Below, one piece after another: positions 62,624 through 64,000 of a stretch of 64,000 bases of DNA. A program made the position numbers and the translations under genes. Numbering within the stretch: position 1 is the first letter of the stretch; every line of letters begins with the position of its first letter. Below the pieces are notes generated by a model that saw only the letters and a list, made by a program, of their open reading frames with translations, searched no databases and was not told the DNA's origin. The stretch covers positions 47,287-111,286 of the forward strand of contig CALHDG010000012.1 in the NCBI GenBank assembly GCA_938023075.1, read 5' to 3'. This DNA comes from an uncultured Chitinophagales bacterium (GTDB taxonomy: Bacteria > Bacteroidota > Bacteroidia > Chitinophagales > JAHDHT01).

Positions 62624-63004
62624 ATGGATAATCCGAAAGAATTAAAGTACACTAAAGACCACGAATGGGTAAGGGTAGAAGGTGATATTGCCACTATTGG
62701 CATTACCCATTATGCACAAGATCAACTGGGCGACATCGTATATGTGGAAATTGAAACCACCGGCGAAACCTTAGAAAAAGAAGCCGTGTTTGGTACGGTG
62801 GAAGCTGTAAAAACGGTATCCGAATTATTTTTGCCGCTTAGTGGAACGATTACCCAATTAAACGAAGCCTTAGAATCTAAACCAGAATCGATTAACGAAG
62901 ACCCGTATGGAGAAGGTTGGATTATTAAGGTTGAAATTCAAGACCCTACTGAATTAGATGACTTAATGGATGTGGCAGCTTACGAAACTTTGGTAGAAAG
63001 TTAA
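62624..63004 (+). CDS. gcvH: Glycine cleavage system H protein
   Basis: A 126-residue lipoyl carrier protein that shuttles the aminomethyl group between the P, T and L proteins in glycine breakdown. The lipoyl-lysine is Lys63 in GTVEAVKTVSELFLPLSG. The N-terminal YTKDHEWVRVEGDIATIGIT and the C-terminal NEDPYGEGWIIKVE are typical. Length is standard. A TAtaTTTG box lies 16 bases upstream of the ATG. The other gcv genes are not in the window; gcvH being separate is common in Bacteroidota. The VanZ-like gene starts six bases after it and is probably co-transcribed. Confidence 0.95.
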   Translation: MDNPKELKYTKDHEWVRVEGDIATIGITHYAQDQLGDIVYVEIETTGETLEKEAVFGTVEAVKTVSELFLPLSGTITQLNEALESKPESINEDPYGEGWIIKVEIQDPTELDDLMDVAAYETLVES

Positions 63005-63010
63005 ACGCTT

Positions 63011-63400
63011 TTGCTTCGTACCTATATCCTCAAATACACTTGGTTGGTAGTCGCAATATTGGTGCTACTACTTTCCCTTATGCCCATGCTCGAGCAACAA
63101 AGCACAAGTTGGGTACAAACCTTTCAGATAGATAAACTATTTCACTACTTAAGTCATGCTACTATCATATTATCCTACTTTTCACCTAAAATCTTAGTTG
63201 AAAAAACTTTTCCAAACAATAAAACCTTGCTTACCGCCTTTTTAGCTTTACTGATGTATGGAGTGGCTATCGAACTCATTCAAAAATATGCCATCATCAA
63301 CCGGCATTTTGATTTGTTAGATATAGCAGCCAATACGCTCGGAGATTTATCCGGCATTGGCATCATCAAATACATCAGTTCGCGTTCTTCAACTTCGTAA
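63011..63400 (+). CDS. VanZ family membrane protein
   Basis: A 129-residue protein with four hydrophobic segments (WLVVAILVLLLSLMP, a middle helix after DKLFHYLSHATIILSYFS, LLTAFLALLMYGVAIELIQ and a C-terminal amphipathic helix). DKLFHYLSH and ELIQKYAIINRHFDLLDIAANTLG are characteristic of the VanZ-like family. VanZ confers mild teicoplanin resistance; most members are of unknown function. The start is TTG 63011, six bases after the gcvH stop; this gcvH-VanZ order is frequent in Bacteroidota. No stop-start overlap is present. Confidence 0.8.
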   Translation: MLRTYILKYTWLVVAILVLLLSLMPMLEQQSTSWVQTFQIDKLFHYLSHATIILSYFSPKILVEKTFPNNKTLLTAFLALLMYGVAIELIQKYAIINRHFDLLDIAANTLGDLSGIGIIKYISSRSSTS

Positions 63401-63704
63401 AATTATCTTTTTATCTATTTTTTTGAAGCGAAACGAAAGACATTGAATAAAGTGCAGTCCTGCTTTCCGCTCAAATACCTGCTTTTGCCAAGGCTTCAAT
63501 GCCTGCGCTTCAAGCAGGTATAACCGCTGCAATCAGGGCTAGTTTGCTAAGGGTAGTGCTTCGTTGCATAGGCTTTTTAAGTCGCAATTTTATAGCAAAT
63601 AACAACTTGGTAGCCTAAAATCCAAACCAAACAAACCCAACTGGAATAATAGAAAAAATTAATAATTAATAATTTAATTTATTTTCTAACCAAAAAAATA
63701 AACT
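63401..63704. repeat. R1 hairpin repeat (copy D)
   Basis: About 63422-63570 is R1 in inverted orientation, with blocks TTGAAGCGAA, CTGCTTTCCGCTCAAA and ACCGCTGCAATCAGGGCTAG. The central stem ATACCTGCTT (63475-63484) pairs perfectly with AAGCAGGTAT (63512-63521) and differs from copies A-C. The rest of the 304 bases shows no gene. Confidence 0.7.
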
Positions 63705-64000
63705 ATGTTACGTAAACTTTTCGGCGAGTATTTTTCCGCCATCCTGTTTTTACTAATTGGTTTGGTTATGCTTTATTATAGCTTTCAAAACCAAACCCAC
63801 ATTGTCCTTAAAATTGTGGGTACACTGCTCGGTGTCTTACTAACCGTTATCAACACCACCAATTTAATTTGGATGTACTTTTTTGACGGCAAAGACGACT
63901 CAGCCAAAACCCCTGTCGCTATGGTTGATCGCTCAAAAAATGCCAACCTAAATTTCGACAGATGGGCAACCCCCTTAACCCTTTGTGGCTTAGCCTTAGC
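63705..64000 (+). CDS. Membrane protein, N-terminal part only
   Basis: An open frame from ATG 63705 to the window end, 98 codons without stop. It begins MLRKLFGEYFSAILFLLIGL and has two hydrophobic helices (residues 12-30 and about 36-62), followed by a charged loop (FDGKDDSAKTPVAMVDRSKN) and the start of a third (LTLCGLALA). I do not recognise the family. Coding character is good (no stops, sensible composition), and an AT-rich leader precedes it after repeat R1 copy D. Confidence 0.6.
   Translation, partial: MLRKLFGEYFSAILFLLIGLVMLYYSFQNQTHIVLKIVGTLLGVLLTVINTTNLIWMYFFDGKDDSAKTPVAMVDRSKNANLNFDRWATPLTLCGLAL

Overview
The window looks like a chromosomal segment from a low-GC member of the Bacteroidota, probably of the Saprospiria/Chitinophagia type rather than a gut Bacteroides. 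The evidence is: secreted proteins with type IX secretion (T9SS) C-terminal sorting domains, a GldH gliding lipoprotein, RicT next to gldH, the uppS-bamA pair, the fused DAHP synthase/chorismate mutase typical of the phylum, several TTG starts, and the Bacteroidota -7 box TAnnTTTG upstream of many genes. Almost no gene has a clear Shine-Dalgarno sequence. I see no rRNA, tRNA, CRISPR array or complete insertion sequence.

Layout. 1-2316 (minus): envelope biogenesis, uppS then bamA (bamA runs off the window). 2434-4336 (minus): a two-gene ATPase plus DUF4435/TOPRIM module resembling the PARIS anti-phage system. 4589-8143: a very large envelope protein (peptidase-MA-like, PD40 propeller, outer-membrane barrel). 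8200-14984: a broken HAD gene, an antiquitin-type aldehyde dehydrogenase, an AlbA_2 (Schlafen-like) protein fused to an RNA-binding RRM, an MFS transporter and a DUF899 protein. 15641-20106: ClbS/DfsB-like protein, hotdog thioesterase, HEAT-like protein, and a YegP-like/OmpA membrane protein. 20732-33714 (all minus): T9SS metalloprotease, VOC protein, two SDRs, VWA lipoprotein, DAHP synthase/chorismate mutase, DUF4287/DUF5655 protein, and the operon tatC-rpiB-M28 peptidase. 34261-40074: a 1937-residue T9SS protein with 12-residue Cys/Gly repeats. 40553-46553: SulP transporter (minus), then a plus-strand run of lipase-like lipoprotein, Ste24-type protease and beta-helix lipoprotein. 46696-49019: an accessory island with a toxin-antitoxin-chaperone operon and a decayed PD-(D/E)XK nuclease gene. 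49042-64000: diheme cytochrome, manC, a Cys-rich secreted protein, an esterase, a GNAT-Sua5 fusion, hemE, ricT-gldH, a phosphoesterase, gcvH, a VanZ-like protein and a partial membrane protein.

The most notable system is at 46696-47947. An ADP-ribosyltransferase-like toxin candidate, an 80-residue antitoxin candidate with a possible chaperone-addiction tail, and a SecB-like chaperone are packed with spacers of 1-3 bases. This is the architecture of the anti-phage toxin-antitoxin-chaperone system CmdTAC. The island sits between a beta-helix lipoprotein and a diheme cytochrome whose families normally occur as a gene pair, so it looks inserted. A 126-bp attC-like palindrome separates it from the nuclease pseudogene. 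With the PARIS-like pair and the AlbA_2-RRM fusion, this makes three candidate defence loci in 64 kb.

Intergenic DNA is rich in small dispersed repeats: a roughly 120-150 bp hairpin family (R1) whose stem arms covary between copies; a roughly 160 bp element with terminal inverted repeats (R2); elements bounded by TACCAAATTGAC inverted repeats, which in this window enclose R1 or R2 (R3); and paired 20-bp palindromes (R4). All calls come from reading the sequence; no database search was possible.
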